64,000 nucleotides of DNA from contig PANA01000004.1 of the NCBI GenBank assembly GCA_002708265.1, forward strand, positions 186,001 through 250,000, written 5' to 3'. Each line of letters begins with the position of its first letter. The first letter of the stretch is position 1. The DNA is from Legionellales bacterium. Lineage in GTDB: Bacteria; Pseudomonadota; Gammaproteobacteria; Berkiellales; Berkiellaceae. The translations under genes were made by a program, and so were the position numbers. Below, in pieces: positions 9,200 to 19,076 of the stretch. The notes beneath the pieces were generated by a model that had not been told where the DNA came from, ran no database searches, and saw only the letters and a list, made by a program, of their open reading frames with translations.

Positions 9200-10968
9200 T
9201 GATGTATGCTTTTTATGTCTTGACTCTGGTTCTGTTTGTTTATTTAGCACCTGGTTTGGCTTTTTTTCCACAACTATCAGCATCGCCTCTTGGACTCGCA
9301 ACGGTTCCAGTTGCCAGTGTCTGTATTGTTGGGATTCTATGTACACTATTATTGCAACTTGGCATGTTGAATGGATTATCTGTTCCAATTGTGTCAGTGG
9401 GATTAGCCTTGGTAGCGTTTTTCAGAGTGAGGCAGACCCGTTTTGCTGAACTTAAAATGTCTCAACTTGGATGGCTATTATTTGTTGTGATGATATGTCT
9501 TCCATATATGGCTAAATTAGGTACCACTGGTTTCGATACCGCTGATGAAATCTATAGTTGGAATGCGTGGGCGTTACAGTATTATAATGGTCTGAAATCA
9601 CCTGATTTTTTTAATGCGACAGTAGCACCTTATCCACAGCTATTTCCTAAGTTGATAGCGTTTTGTTATCACTGGTGTGGCTCGACGGAATTACAACTGC
9701 CTGTAAAAGCTGCTCTTATCATGATCAGTTTTTCTTCTATTTCACTTTTAAGCTGGATTTGTCCCAATAAGGAAACTAATTTAGCACGCTTTATTCTTAT
9801 CGTTGCTATTTTATTCGGAGCAAACTTACAAAAGTATATAGATCATGCATATGCAGACCCATTAATGTCCGCTATGTTACTAGCATCCCTTGGTTTTTTT
9901 TGGTCTTGGCAGCAAACGTTTCAAACGCGCTCTTTAGTTATTTGTGTGATGTTAGCTATTGGGGCAAGTTACAGTAAGCAGCCTGGTTTTATCTGGACGT
10001 TATTTTCACTACCATTATTGTTAAATCTTAGTGCTCCCGCAGAAAAACGACTTCAGGCGAAAGTGGCTACTGGTGTGCTTTTGATCAGTTCGCTGCTATG
10101 GTTATTAGGTCCCGGAAGAGGGGTTGCTGATAATGGTGGTGTTATTAGCGCCTCTTTTAGTGGGCGTGACTATATTGAACAACTATTATTCTCTTTAAAT
10201 ACGCATTTAATTCATAATCCAGTCGTTGGGTTATTGTTTCTTTGGGTTTCGTACAAAGCAATTTCAAACTCATCAGTACGACTAGTGTATCTTTGCTGGC
10301 TTTTACCTAGTTTGCTGGCGTGGATATTATTCGGTGCGTACGATCTACGTCTAGGAATGCATACGGTCTTAGGTATGGCGTTTTTAGTGACGGTTTCAGG
10401 ATTGCCAAAGTGGCGTTGGCCAGAACGGATAGTAACAGCTCCGAGGCTTCTTGCTACTGGAGCCATTCTATCTACTATTTTTACAGGACTAGTGATTCAA
10501 AAATCTCTACCTTTTCAACAAAACTTAAATGTCTATCATTCAGGACAGGTTACGTTGGCTAAGTATTTTGGTGCAGATGCCAACAGAATATACATGACCT
10601 TGTACGACCAAAAAGAGTTTAGCCTTTGGTCACCAACTGACTATATCACGGGGTTATTTTATACGAAGTCTAATATCTTCCGTCCTAACTGGGTTCATTT
10701 TGATGATTATAACAGTCTTATTGTTAATGACTTTACAAGGCAGTTACTTATAGATGAACTTGCTCAAGCTAAAGTGGATGTTGTTTTTACAGCTGGAGTG
10801 GTGGCAAATCGAGGCTCTATTGCATCAAGGACTTTAGAAGTACTAGCATCAGAGAATCCTGATATATTTTTGCCATTTGCAATGAGTGAAAACAGGTATG
10901 GGTATAAAACATTCTTAGTAAACCAGTCGAAGCTTAAGCAGCTTCAACTGGCTCATCAGGACGACTGA
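9199..10968 (+). CDS. Large polytopic membrane protein, possible GT-C-type glycosyltransferase
   Basis: The 589-residue product has roughly eleven or more membrane helices in the first 440 residues and a C-terminal soluble region of about 130 residues (from SGQVTLAKYFGAD onward). This helical bundle plus periplasmic tail is reminiscent of GT-C lipid-phosphate-sugar transferases such as the ArnT/PMT class. A candidate acidic loop motif is DTADEIYSWNAW near residue 114. The family is not certain. As last gene of the glycan operon it could add a sugar at the periplasmic face. Its 3' end overlaps the convergent gene by 35 nt. Confidence 0.6.
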   Translation: MMYAFYVLTLVLFVYLAPGLAFFPQLSASPLGLATVPVASVCIVGILCTLLLQLGMLNGLSVPIVSVGLALVAFFRVRQTRFAELKMSQLGWLLFVVMICLPYMAKLGTTGFDTADEIYSWNAWALQYYNGLKSPDFFNATVAPYPQLFPKLIAFCYHWCGSTELQLPVKAALIMISFSSISLLSWICPNKETNLARFILIVAILFGANLQKYIDHAYADPLMSAMLLASLGFFWSWQQTFQTRSLVICVMLAIGASYSKQPGFIWTLFSLPLLLNLSAPAEKRLQAKVATGVLLISSLLWLLGPGRGVADNGGVISASFSGRDYIEQLLFSLNTHLIHNPVVGLLFLWVSYKAISNSSVRLVYLCWLLPSLLAWILFGAYDLRLGMHTVLGMAFLVTVSGLPKWRWPERIVTAPRLLATGAILSTIFTGLVIQKSLPFQQNLNVYHSGQVTLAKYFGADANRIYMTLYDQKEFSLWSPTDYITGLFYTKSNIFRPNWVHFDDYNSLIVNDFTRQLLIDELAQAKVDVVFTAGVVANRGSIASRTLEVLASENPDIFLPFAMSENRYGYKTFLVNQSKLKQLQLAHQDD

Positions 10969-11986
10969 ATATAAGTAATCTTTGCGCTGCAAAACTTAAT
11001 AAGAATAAACCAAATTCTGCAATAACTTTACTAACTAATACATTCAAGCCCAGGTACCCGACCATTGCATGAACAAGAACATATGAAATCCCCATTAGCG
11101 CAAGTACAAGACAACTAAACTTTAATGCTTCAGGCCAAATGCTGGCTTCTGAGCGAAAGATCATCTGTTTTGAGACAACAAAATTAAAGGTTCCAGCAAC
11201 TAGCCGGGCGAATATGAAACTAGCAAAAATCGTGCTTCCAAACCAAAAAGCGATTGAGAAAACAACAAAATCTAATAGTGCTGTCACAATCGACAAAGCG
11301 CAAAATCTTAGGAAAACAAAATATATTCGTACAGAGTCAAGTAGCGGGCGGAAATGTGAGCTTGAGTTATGATCGATATATACCGTTTGTATTGAGGTTT
11401 CTTTTATCGCTAACTTTTGGTGAGCAGCCTCTATAAGCATATCAAGCTCAAACTCATATCGAGTAGAGCGAAGTGTCATTAGCTTTTTAAGTAAATGCCT
11501 TGGTATGCCTCTTAAACCTGATTGAGTGTCATAGATCATACGCCCAACCAGAAGTTTAAATACATATCGAGTAACGGTATTGCCCAGTTGACTTCGAAAG
11601 GGGACATCCTCATCAAAAGCTCTTGCACCAATCCATAACGTCGTTGGCTCCCCTAAGAGCGAATCTGCAACTTTAAAGACATCTTTACTGAGATGCTGTC
11701 CATCAGCATCGGCAGTAACAATACCAACAGCTTGCGCATACGCTGGGTTAATTAGCACCTCGTTAATAGCTGTTTTGATTGCTTGGCCTTTTCCTAGGTT
11801 TATAGCATGCTCTAAAACAGTCGCGCCGAGTTGTCTGACACGCTCAAAAAGCACCCCATGTTCTGGCTTTGATCCATCATTTATCACAAGAATTGGCATT
11901 AGAGGACGATGAGAGCGTATTTCTTCCACAACTGTTAAAAGGCCCTCGGTTGGCTGAAAGGCTGGAATAACGAGTACCGGCTCCAT
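10934..11986 (-). CDS. DPM-like GT2 glycosyltransferase fused to a GtrA domain
   Basis: This 350-residue protein joins two modules. Residues 1 to about 215 are a dolichol-phosphate-mannose-synthase-like GT2 domain with VIPAFQPTEGL, VINDGSKPE, NLGKGQAIKT and DADGQH, the metal-binding segment. Residues from about 225 onward are four hydrophobic segments of GtrA type. The fusion suggests synthesis of a polyprenyl-phosphate sugar coupled to its flipping, feeding a membrane glycosyltransferase such as the product of the convergent 9199 gene. It appears monocistronic and faces away from the 4.5S RNA gene. Domain calls are strong and the partner is inferred. Confidence 0.87.
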   Translation of the reverse strand: MEPVLVIPAFQPTEGLLTVVEEIRSHRPLMPILVINDGSKPEHGVLFERVRQLGATVLEHAINLGKGQAIKTAINEVLINPAYAQAVGIVTADADGQHLSKDVFKVADSLLGEPTTLWIGARAFDEDVPFRSQLGNTVTRYVFKLLVGRMIYDTQSGLRGIPRHLLKKLMTLRSTRYEFELDMLIEAAHQKLAIKETSIQTVYIDHNSSSHFRPLLDSVRIYFVFLRFCALSIVTALLDFVVFSIAFWFGSTIFASFIFARLVAGTFNFVVSKQMIFRSEASIWPEALKFSCLVLALMGISYVLVHAMVGYLGLNVLVSKVIAEFGLFLLSFAAQRLLIFSRPDEPVEAA

Positions 11987-12120
11987 ATTTAGGACTCCCT
12001 TATAGTATCGGCCAAGTGTAGAGTTTACAGGGTAGTTGGCACAACCCCTTTTTTCCTGGTAACATCAACATCCCAGGTTTAGCTGGGAAATTAACAATAA
12101 TATGTTAGTTTAGTTTCTAT

Positions 12121-12234
<114 letters not shown>

Positions 12235-12258
12235 CTTATCTTCCAAAGGATACTTGGT

Positions 12259-13860
12259 GTGACTTATCGAGTACTTGCTAGGAAATGGCGCCCAAAAACA
12301 CTTACTGATCTGGTAGGTCAACCTGCGCTAGTCCAAACCATTCAAGCTTCAATAGAGCGGCAGCAGCTACATCATGCTTATTTATTTACAGGAACGCGCG
12401 GTGTTGGAAAGACCAGCATTGCACGAATTTTGGCTAAGTGCCTTAACTGTGAAGAAGGTATTACAGCGACGCCTTGTCTGAAATGTGATGCGTGTGTTTC
12501 TATCGCTGAGGGACGTTTTGCAGATTTAATAGAGGTAGATGCTGCTTCAAGAACTCGTGTAGAAGAAACGCGAGACTTACTTGATAACGTACCTTATGCC
12601 CCGACACAGGGACGATACAAAGTGTACCTAATCGATGAGGTGCACATGTTATCTGCTCACAGTTTTAATGCGCTGCTTAAAACATTGGAGGAGCCTCCTG
12701 AGCATGTGAAGTTCTTTTTGGCAACGACTGATCCACAACGATTGCCGGTGACAATTTTATCGCGTTGCTTACAATTTCATCTGAAAGCGGTCTCTCCTGA
12801 CAGCTTATCAGCCCATCTAGAGCACATCTGTGACTCAGAAGAAGTTATTGCCTCAAAAGATGGTTTGAAATTGATTTCACGAGCGGCAGCTGGAAGTGTA
12901 AGAGATGGGCTTTCTTTACTCGAGCAAGCAATTGCTTATGGACAGGGAAAAGTAGAGGCATCTGAAGTGCGTCAAATGTTGGGCTCAGCATCAGAAATGT
13001 CTATTTATGAGTTGCTTGATAAAGTATTAACGGCAGATGCAGGTGCCGCTTTATCGATTGTCGATCAAATGGCGCAAGATGGTACGATTTTTGAGAGTGC
13101 TATAGAGCAATGTATCACTACTCTCCATCAGATTTGTCTTTATCAGCAAGTACCCGAGCGAGTTCAGCAGACAGCTCATCCTGAGACCTTGTCGTCATTA
13201 GCTGAAAAAGTAGCGCCTGAAAGGGCTCAGCTCGTTTATCAGCTATGTCTTTACGCAAAAAGAGATTTTGGGCTAGCTCCTGATGCTAAGACCGCTTTTG
13301 AAATGTTTGTTTTGCGCTTGTGTAGTTTTCATCGCGTTGAAACCCATCAACCAAAATCTGAAAAGGCTCAGGCAGTAAGCTCCGCTGAAAGTACTTTGCC
13401 TATTCGCCGTGTAAAAACAGCGCCCCCGGCCATGCAAAAGGCGGTTGCCTCTGCTTCACCTGAGACGGTGGACTGGATAAGTGTTATTTCTTCTCTAAAC
13501 GTAACCGGATTAAATAAGATTGTTTTAAGTCAGGCCAAAGTAAAGTCATGGGCTGCGCCACAGCTAATACTCGAGGTTAGCCAAGAGCATGAGGGTTGCG
13601 TGAGTGATGAGCGTTCTTTAGCAATAGCAAAATTACTGACAGACCAAACAGGAATACCCGTTAAGCTAACGTTCTCTGTGAACCAGTCAGTTGTAAAAGC
13701 AGCGACAAATGTACCAGATAACCTGACAGAGCCGGATGAGGAACAGAATAATAAGCATTTAGAGCAGGACAGTGACTTACAGTCACTCGTGGATGCTTTC
13801 GATGCAACTATAGAAAAAGTAACCGTTCTTAAAAATGAAAAGCAAGGGGAAAACTCATGA
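12259..13860 (+). CDS. dnaX: DNA polymerase III subunit tau/gamma
   Basis: This 533-residue clamp-loader ATPase starts with GTG. It has Walker A GTRGVGKTS near residue 45, a four-cysteine zinc module (CLNCEEGITATPCLKCDAC), Walker B LIDEVHML and sensor TTDPQRLPVTILSRC. The C-terminal third is variable and acidic, as expected for the tau domains binding DnaB and the polymerase core. I see no A-AAA-AAG slippery heptamer, so a programmed-frameshift gamma form is not evident. Its stop overlaps the next start by four bases (ATGA), coupling it to ybaB. Confidence 0.97.
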   Translation: MTYRVLARKWRPKTLTDLVGQPALVQTIQASIERQQLHHAYLFTGTRGVGKTSIARILAKCLNCEEGITATPCLKCDACVSIAEGRFADLIEVDAASRTRVEETRDLLDNVPYAPTQGRYKVYLIDEVHMLSAHSFNALLKTLEEPPEHVKFFLATTDPQRLPVTILSRCLQFHLKAVSPDSLSAHLEHICDSEEVIASKDGLKLISRAAAGSVRDGLSLLEQAIAYGQGKVEASEVRQMLGSASEMSIYELLDKVLTADAGAALSIVDQMAQDGTIFESAIEQCITTLHQICLYQQVPERVQQTAHPETLSSLAEKVAPERAQLVYQLCLYAKRDFGLAPDAKTAFEMFVLRLCSFHRVETHQPKSEKAQAVSSAESTLPIRRVKTAPPAMQKAVASASPETVDWISVISSLNVTGLNKIVLSQAKVKSWAAPQLILEVSQEHEGCVSDERSLAIAKLLTDQTGIPVKLTFSVNQSVVKAATNVPDNLTEPDEEQNNKHLEQDSDLQSLVDAFDATIEKVTVLKNEKQGENS

Positions 13861-14198
13861 GCAGTAAAGAGTTACAAGATGCACTTGGTGTCATCATGAA
13901 AAACGCTAAGCAAATGATGGAAGGCCAAGGCGCTGATGCAATTAAAACTCGAATGGAGCAACAACGTTCTAAACTGGTTGAAGCAAGAGTTGGAAATTGC
14001 TTGACAGTCAGTGCTAATTTAGCTGTTGAAATTGATTCCATTAAACCGGATGCCGCTTTTTATAACGAGTCACCTGAGGTGCAGCTTGATCTGATTCAGT
14101 CAGGGGTGAATAAAGCATTGCATGAAGCCAAAGAAGCCGCCCGTAATGAAATGGGAGACATGGCTAAAATGATGGGATTACAGGCAGAGAACGCTTAA
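13857..14198 (+). CDS. ybaB: YbaB/EbfC nucleoid-associated protein
   Basis: The 113-residue product matches the YbaB family in length, in its charged N-terminal helix (MKNAKQMMEGQ) and in its C-terminal helix rich in Met (MGDMAKMMGLQ). YbaB dimers bind DNA and condense the nucleoid. The dnaX-ybaB-recR arrangement is conserved widely and supports the call. It overlaps dnaX by four bases and recR by one base, so the three are surely one transcript. Confidence 0.93.
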   Translation: MSSKELQDALGVIMKNAKQMMEGQGADAIKTRMEQQRSKLVEARVGNCLTVSANLAVEIDSIKPDAAFYNESPEVQLDLIQSGVNKALHEAKEAARNEMGDMAKMMGLQAENA

Positions 14199-14800
14199 TG
14201 AAAGTTGGTTTTAGCCCATTAATTCAGCAGCTGGTAGAGGCGCTCAGGTGTTTACCTGGAGTAGGGCCAAAATCTGCTCAACGGATGGCGCTAATGCTTC
14301 TTGAAAAAAACCGCGATGGTGGCCTACATTTGGCCACCTGTCTTGAGCAGGCAATGGCCCAGGTCGATCGCTGTCTTAACTGCCGTATCTTATGTGAAGG
14401 TAGTGTCTGTGCTATCTGTCAGCAGACAAGTCGTGATAATGGAACAATCTGTATTGTTAGCTCAGCAGCTGATGTTTTAGCTCTGGAGCAGACAGCTGTT
14501 TTCAAAGGACAGTACTTTGTTCTATCCGGTGTTCTCTCACCAATTGATGGGATAGGCCCTGAAGATATCGGTTTACCACAATTAAAAGAACGTCTAATGA
14601 GAGATAATGTGCAAGAGCTCATATTAGCGGTTAGTCCGACTGTTGAGGGAGAAGCGACAGCCTTTTATATTAGTGAAATGGCGAAACCTTTTGGTGTAAA
14701 AGTCACCCGTATCGCCCAAGGGGTGCCAAGAGGAAGTGAGTTAGAGTACATAGATAGTTCTACATTGGCAGGTGCTCTTAGCAGTCGCGATGAATTTTAA
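14198..14800 (+). CDS. recR: Recombination mediator RecR
   Basis: This 200-residue protein has the RecR order: helix-hairpin-helix LPGVGPKSAQRMA near residue 19, a four-cysteine zinc finger CLNCRILCEGSVCAIC near residue 58, and a Toprim domain including GVLSPIDGIGPEDIG. With RecF and RecO it loads RecA onto SSB-coated gaps. Length is standard. It ends the dnaX-ybaB-recR unit; the next gene, htpG, has its own promoter about 20 bases upstream of the middle of the gap. Confidence 0.96.
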   Translation: MKVGFSPLIQQLVEALRCLPGVGPKSAQRMALMLLEKNRDGGLHLATCLEQAMAQVDRCLNCRILCEGSVCAICQQTSRDNGTICIVSSAADVLALEQTAVFKGQYFVLSGVLSPIDGIGPEDIGLPQLKERLMRDNVQELILAVSPTVEGEATAFYISEMAKPFGVKVTRIAQGVPRGSELEYIDSSTLAGALSSRDEF

Positions 14801-14826
14801 CTTGAAAACGATGTTTTCGTCCCCAT
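14801..14826 (+). promoter_or_regulatory. Heat-shock (sigma-32/RpoH) promoter of htpG
   Basis: CTTGAAA at 14801-14807 and CCCCAT at 14821-14826 are separated by 13 bases. This agrees with the known RpoH consensus (CTTGAA, 13-14 bases, CCCCAT). It lies about 50 bases before the htpG start, and htpG is a classic RpoH target. The spacer also contains part of the small palindrome GAAAACGATGTTTTC. Confidence 0.85.
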
Positions 14827-14873
14827 AATACCCTTCAAAGAGTTTTTTCATTATTCAGTGATAGGAGAGTCCC

Positions 14874-16799
14874 ATGGCAGAGACTGCCCAAACTCGTCAA
14901 TTTGACGCGAAAATTGATGCTTTGATGCATTTAATGGTAAATGCACTATACAGTAACAAAGAAATTTTCTTACGAGAGCTAGTTTCGAATGCGTCCGATG
15001 CTCTAGATAAGCTTCGCTTTAGCGCTTATGACGATACGAGTCTTTATGAGCAAGATAGTGATTTGCGTATTCGTGTTAGCTATGACAAGGCTGCCCGCCA
15101 GTTAATCATTGAAGACAATGGGATTGGGATGAGTGAGTCCGAAGTTATTGAAAACCTCGGAACTATTGCGAATTCCGGCACGAAAGCGTTTTTAGAAAAG
15201 TTAACCGGTGATAGCACGAGAGATGCTCAATTGATTGGCCAGTTCGGGGTTGGTTTTTACTCCTCATTTATTGTGGCTGATTTAGTAACAGTTGAAACCC
15301 GTAGAGCGGGTTTGGCCCCTTCAGAAGCGATTCGTTGGACGTCCGAAGGGAAAGGTGAATACACGATTGAAGCTATTGACAAAGAGCAACGTGGGACCAG
15401 AATTACATTGCATCTTAAAGCGGATGAGGATGAGTTTTTAAACGGGATGCGTTTAAGAAATGTTGTTACCCGTTATTCAGATCACATAGGCTTTCCAGTG
15501 CTGATGCCTCAAGAGTCAATGCCACAATTTGATGAAGATGGTAACGTCAAAGCGGAAGAAGCAGAGTCTCTTGAAGATGAGGTGGTCAATCGCGCAACTG
15601 CACTTTGGACAATGCCAAAGTCTGATATTAAAGATGAAGACTATCAATCGTTCTATAAGCATATTAGTCATGATTTTGAAGACCCAGCGGCTTGGGCTCA
15701 CAATAAAGTAGAGGGTAAATTTGAGTACACCAGTTTGCTTTACCTGCCTAAAAAAGCGCCATATGACTTATGGAACGCAGATCATCGTTCTGGTTTAAAA
15801 CTTTATGTTAAAAGAGTGTTTATCATGGATGAGGCAGATCAGTTGCTGCCCAGATACCTACGTTTTGTGAAGGGGGTTATTGATTCAAACGATCTTCCTC
15901 TAAACGTTTCCCGTGAAATTCTTCAAAACTCGCGCATTGTTGAAGGTATTAAATCAGGTGTTATCAAGCGTGTGTTAGGCATGCTTGAAGATATGGCTAA
16001 AAACCAGCCTGAAGATTATGCTCAATTTTGGACAGAATTTGGCTTGCTGCTTAAAGAAGGCCCAGTTGAAGATTTTGCTAATCAAGAAAAAGTGGCTAAA
16101 TTGCTGCGTTTTGCTTCAACACATAATGAAACCTCCGATCAAAATGTCTCTCTAGATGATTATGTCGCTCGAATGAAAGAGGGCCAGAAGAAGATCTATT
16201 ATGTTGCTGCTGATAGCTGGCAAGCGGCGAAGAATAGCCCTCACTTAGAAGCTTTTAAAGCTAAAGGAATTGAGGTTCTTTTGTTAAGCGATCGTATTGA
16301 TGAGTGGATGTTGTCTCACTACACTTCATTCCAAGAGTTATCCTTCCAGTCAGTTGCTAAAGGGTCATTAGATGACTTGAACTTTTCTGAAGAAGACAAA
16401 GAAAAAGAACAGTCTTCAATGGATAAGTTGAATGAAGAAAACAAACCGTTTATGGAACGGTGTCAAACTGCTTTAGGTGAAAAAGTTAAGCTTGTAAGAA
16501 TGACAAATCGTTTGACTGAATCACCTGCTTGTATCGTTGCGGATGAGCACGATATGACACGCCAGATGGAACGGCTGCTAAAATCAGCCGGTCAAAAGGT
16601 TGATTTCAAACCTATCTTAGAATTGAACCCTGAGCACCTTATTGTTCAAAAGTTGCAATCTACCACAGACACTGCTCAGTTCAATGAATGGGTTAATCTG
16701 TTGTTAGAACAAGCCATTGTGGCAGAAGGTGGTCAGCTTGAAGATCCAGCCACATTTGTTAGAAGGTTTAATAACATACTTTTAAGCCTGGCTAAATAA
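14874..16799 (+). CDS. htpG: Hsp90-family chaperone HtpG
   Basis: The 641-residue product starts after a good TAGGAGAG ribosome site. It shows GHKL ATPase motifs: [18 protein letters not shown] near residue 35, [22 protein letters not shown] and the later [11 protein letters not shown]. Dimeric HtpG remodels client proteins in the cytoplasm with DnaK. Length is normal for the family. The upstream sequence carries a near-perfect heat-shock promoter, so expression should rise with protein-folding stress. Confidence 0.97.
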
Positions 16800-16867
16800 T
16801 AAATGGCTGCTGCTAGGGAAGCTTTACGGTACACTGAAATACTATAATTTTGATAGGAGCCAAAGTG

Positions 16868-17578
16868 ATGAGAGAGCTTGGACTTTTCGGTGTTGTAATG
16901 TTGCTTGGCAGCAGCGTGGCTTTTGCTTCAGAGACTATCATAGGCTCAGGGGCAGTCATTACTGAAAAGCGGGAAATCGGTAAAGTTGATGTATTGAAAG
17001 TTTCAGGTACAGGCAGCTTATCGATAGAACGATCAGAAGACGGTTTTGGGCTTTGGATTGAAGCCGAGGACAATGTCATGCCTCATATCGTCAGCAACTT
17101 GGAAAATGATGTTCTAGAAATTAGTATCGATGCTAAACGAGACATTCATCCAGTACACCCGATTCACTACTTACTCAAAGTATCTGATGTTCAAAGAATA
17201 CAACTTCAAGGCAACGCGACGCTTGAAGCATCCGATTTTTCGACTGATAAGCTTAAAATAGAAGTTGGTGATGCAGCGGTTGCACTCGTTGATATTAATG
17301 CAGATGAAATAGATTGGGACATTAAAGGAGCAGGAACTGTTAAAGCTTCGGGTAAAGTAAAGAAGCAGAAAGTGGCTGCATCAGAAAAAGCCAAGTTTAA
17401 TGCTTCAGACATTAAAGCAAATTCAGTAGAAGTATTAGCGCATGATAACGCCCTAGTCGATGTTTCAGCTGATGATGAGTTGTCGGTGGCAGCAGCTGAA
17501 AAGGCTTCAGTGAAATACCATGGCAAAGCAAAGCTTACTAAGAGCGTTTCAGATGACGCGAGTATTACGACTTCTTAA
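16868..17578 (+). CDS. Exported DUF2807 (GIN-domain) protein
   Basis: The protein is about 236 residues if started at the ATG at 16868, which follows AGGAG with eight bases of spacing; earlier codons lack this. A Sec signal peptide (residues 1 to about 20, ending VAFA) precedes repeated beta-strand units. The text VLKVSGTGSLSIERSED, the aspartate/alanine-rich repeats and the KASGKVKKQ segment fit the head-GIN/DUF2807 right-handed beta-helix family. Members are envelope proteins of unclear function. A TATAAT hexamer sits at 16843-16848, only 20 bases before the start. Confidence 0.78.
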   Translation: MRELGLFGVVMLLGSSVAFASETIIGSGAVITEKREIGKVDVLKVSGTGSLSIERSEDGFGLWIEAEDNVMPHIVSNLENDVLEISIDAKRDIHPVHPIHYLLKVSDVQRIQLQGNATLEASDFSTDKLKIEVGDAAVALVDINADEIDWDIKGAGTVKASGKVKKQKVAASEKAKFNASDIKANSVEVLAHDNALVDVSADDELSVAAAEKASVKYHGKAKLTKSVSDDASITTS

Positions 17579-17598
17579 TATCTTGAGCGGGATTTAAG

Positions 17599-18156
17599 CT
17601 AAGACTCATTAAAAGTAGCTGTTCTGAATTTAAACAGTTCAACAGTTGGTTCAAGATAAGCGCTTTTATCAAGTCCCGCTTTTTCTTTACATAGAAATTC
17701 CAAAAATTGCTGCTGGGTCCAGTTGGTGCTGGCAGCAACCTGTGGCAAAAGTAGCCCATGTCTTCCAAAGCCACGAACCATTACGCCATCTTCTTCTAAT
17801 GAAAAATCTTTCGGATCCCGAAAAGACACTAGCGGGGTAAGTACAGATATCTCAATGTTGATGTCTGAAAGTTCGTTAATTTCTACTGGATCAAAACGTT
17901 TGTCTAAAACAGCTGCATGAATGGCCATGTCCCTTATACATTCAGTAAGTGGTCCACCAGGGGCTATTTGCCCAACGCAGCCACGAAGCTTATTGTCTTT
18001 TTTAAGCGATACGAAACAACCACGTTTAATATTTAGGGCTTCGTCGAGATTGGTTATAGCGAGCTTTTTCTTATTGGCAAGATAGTGTTCGATAGATTGG
18101 CGAGCAATTGTTAAGAGTTTTGTTTGCTGGTTTTTTGAAAATGAATCAACATTCAT
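17599..18156 (-). CDS. AMMECR1-domain protein (AmmeMemoRadiSam system protein A)
   Basis: The 185-residue product contains the conserved AMMECR1 core: FVSLKKDNKLRGCVGQI near residue 50, MAIHAAVLDKRFDPV and EISVLTPL. AMMECR1 proteins are conserved from archaea to humans, and their biochemical role is unsettled. The gene follows the MEMO-like gene with an 11-base overlap, so the two are co-translated. In the usual bacterial system a radical SAM protein is the third member, but none lies in this window. Confidence 0.88.
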   Translation of the reverse strand: MNVDSFSKNQQTKLLTIARQSIEHYLANKKKLAITNLDEALNIKRGCFVSLKKDNKLRGCVGQIAPGGPLTECIRDMAIHAAVLDKRFDPVEINELSDINIEISVLTPLVSFRDPKDFSLEEDGVMVRGFGRHGLLLPQVAASTNWTQQQFLEFLCKEKAGLDKSAYLEPTVELFKFRTATFNES

Positions 18157-18991
18157 GAGTTCTATCCATAAGCGCTAAGGCAGAGTATCCAACAACACGA
18201 GCATTGTCAGCAGTGCTTTTTCCTGAGTGAGTGCTCTCTAATAGTTGGATGTTGTTAAGTCCGGCTAGTTGAGCGAATAATAACAGTGCGGTTATTGGCG
18301 ACTGTCCACAGCACTCTATATGTTTTGTTTTGCTAGCGTCCCAAAAGAGATGAGGATCGCAACTCATCAATGTTTTAAGGGTATTTTGATCAAGTTTTTC
18401 ACACACTTCACTGCTATGGTAATGGGAAAAATCAGAGCTAACAACAATTAGCACGTCGGGTCGATGAGTAATTAAATGATGTAAATGTTGCGCAAAGGTT
18501 TCTAATATAGCGTATTTAGGTTGGCCAAAAAGTACAGGAATAATCTCAGCGGTTGGGTACAAACATTGAATAAATGGGAGTTGTACTTCCAAGGAGTGCT
18601 CATTTTCAAATAGTTTAGGATTTTCAACACAGTGATTTTTGTTATCGACTAGCTGTATAGCCAGTTCTCGATTAATAGGAATTCGACCTAAAGGTGTTTC
18701 AAATAGCCCCCTGGACCAAACGGATATCCCCTCAAAAGCAACTTTGTGCGATGGTGCAAGAAGTACCACAGTTTGAACAGGGTGGTGCTGTACAAAACGA
18801 TAGGCAGTTCCAGCCACCGGCCCAGAGTATTGATAGCCTGCATGAGGAGCAATGATAGCTTTAACCGGCTTATTAGAAGGAGGGACTTTACCTTTGACAA
18901 TTAAGTCTGCCACATATTTGCGCAGCGCGTCAGGCTTGCCAGGATAAAAAGAACCAGCAACATTTGGTTCTTTTATCGGAGGTAAACTCAT
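18146..18991 (-). CDS. MEMO1-family protein (AmmeMemoRadiSam system protein B)
   Basis: This 281-residue protein shows MEMO landmarks: AGSFYPGKPDALRKYV near the N-terminus, APHAGYQYSGPVAGTAY near residue 47, LLAPSHKVAFEG and VVSSDFSHYH, with histidines in metal-ligand positions of the dioxygenase-like fold. MEMO-family proteins may bind copper or iron, and their reaction in bacteria is not established. It is the promoter-proximal gene of a two-gene unit with the AMMECR1 gene. Confidence 0.88.
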   Translation of the reverse strand: MSLPPIKEPNVAGSFYPGKPDALRKYVADLIVKGKVPPSNKPVKAIIAPHAGYQYSGPVAGTAYRFVQHHPVQTVVLLAPSHKVAFEGISVWSRGLFETPLGRIPINRELAIQLVDNKNHCVENPKLFENEHSLEVQLPFIQCLYPTAEIIPVLFGQPKYAILETFAQHLHHLITHRPDVLIVVSSDFSHYHSSEVCEKLDQNTLKTLMSCDPHLFWDASKTKHIECCGQSPITALLLFAQLAGLNNIQLLESTHSGKSTADNARVVGYSALALMDRTHEC

Positions 18992-19076
18992 ACATAAGAT
19001 CCTTCTTAAATCGTCACCTTATTTAAGACTAACAAACTTCTCTTCATACTCAAGAAATTATGCAGTCTTTTTTTAT

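Noticed and set aside
12071-12088. Hairpin TCCCAG-GTTTAG-CTGGGA before ffs
   Set aside because: It has no T run and no clear link to a promoter; possible by chance, so not listed as a terminator.
12259-13860. Programmed frameshift producing a gamma form of DnaX
   Set aside because: No A-AAA-AAG heptamer with following hairpin is present; the longest A run in the right area has five A.
16843-16848. TATAAT as the promoter of the DUF2807 gene
   Set aside because: A start site about seven bases on would fall on the ribosome site, and no good -35 box sits at proper distance.
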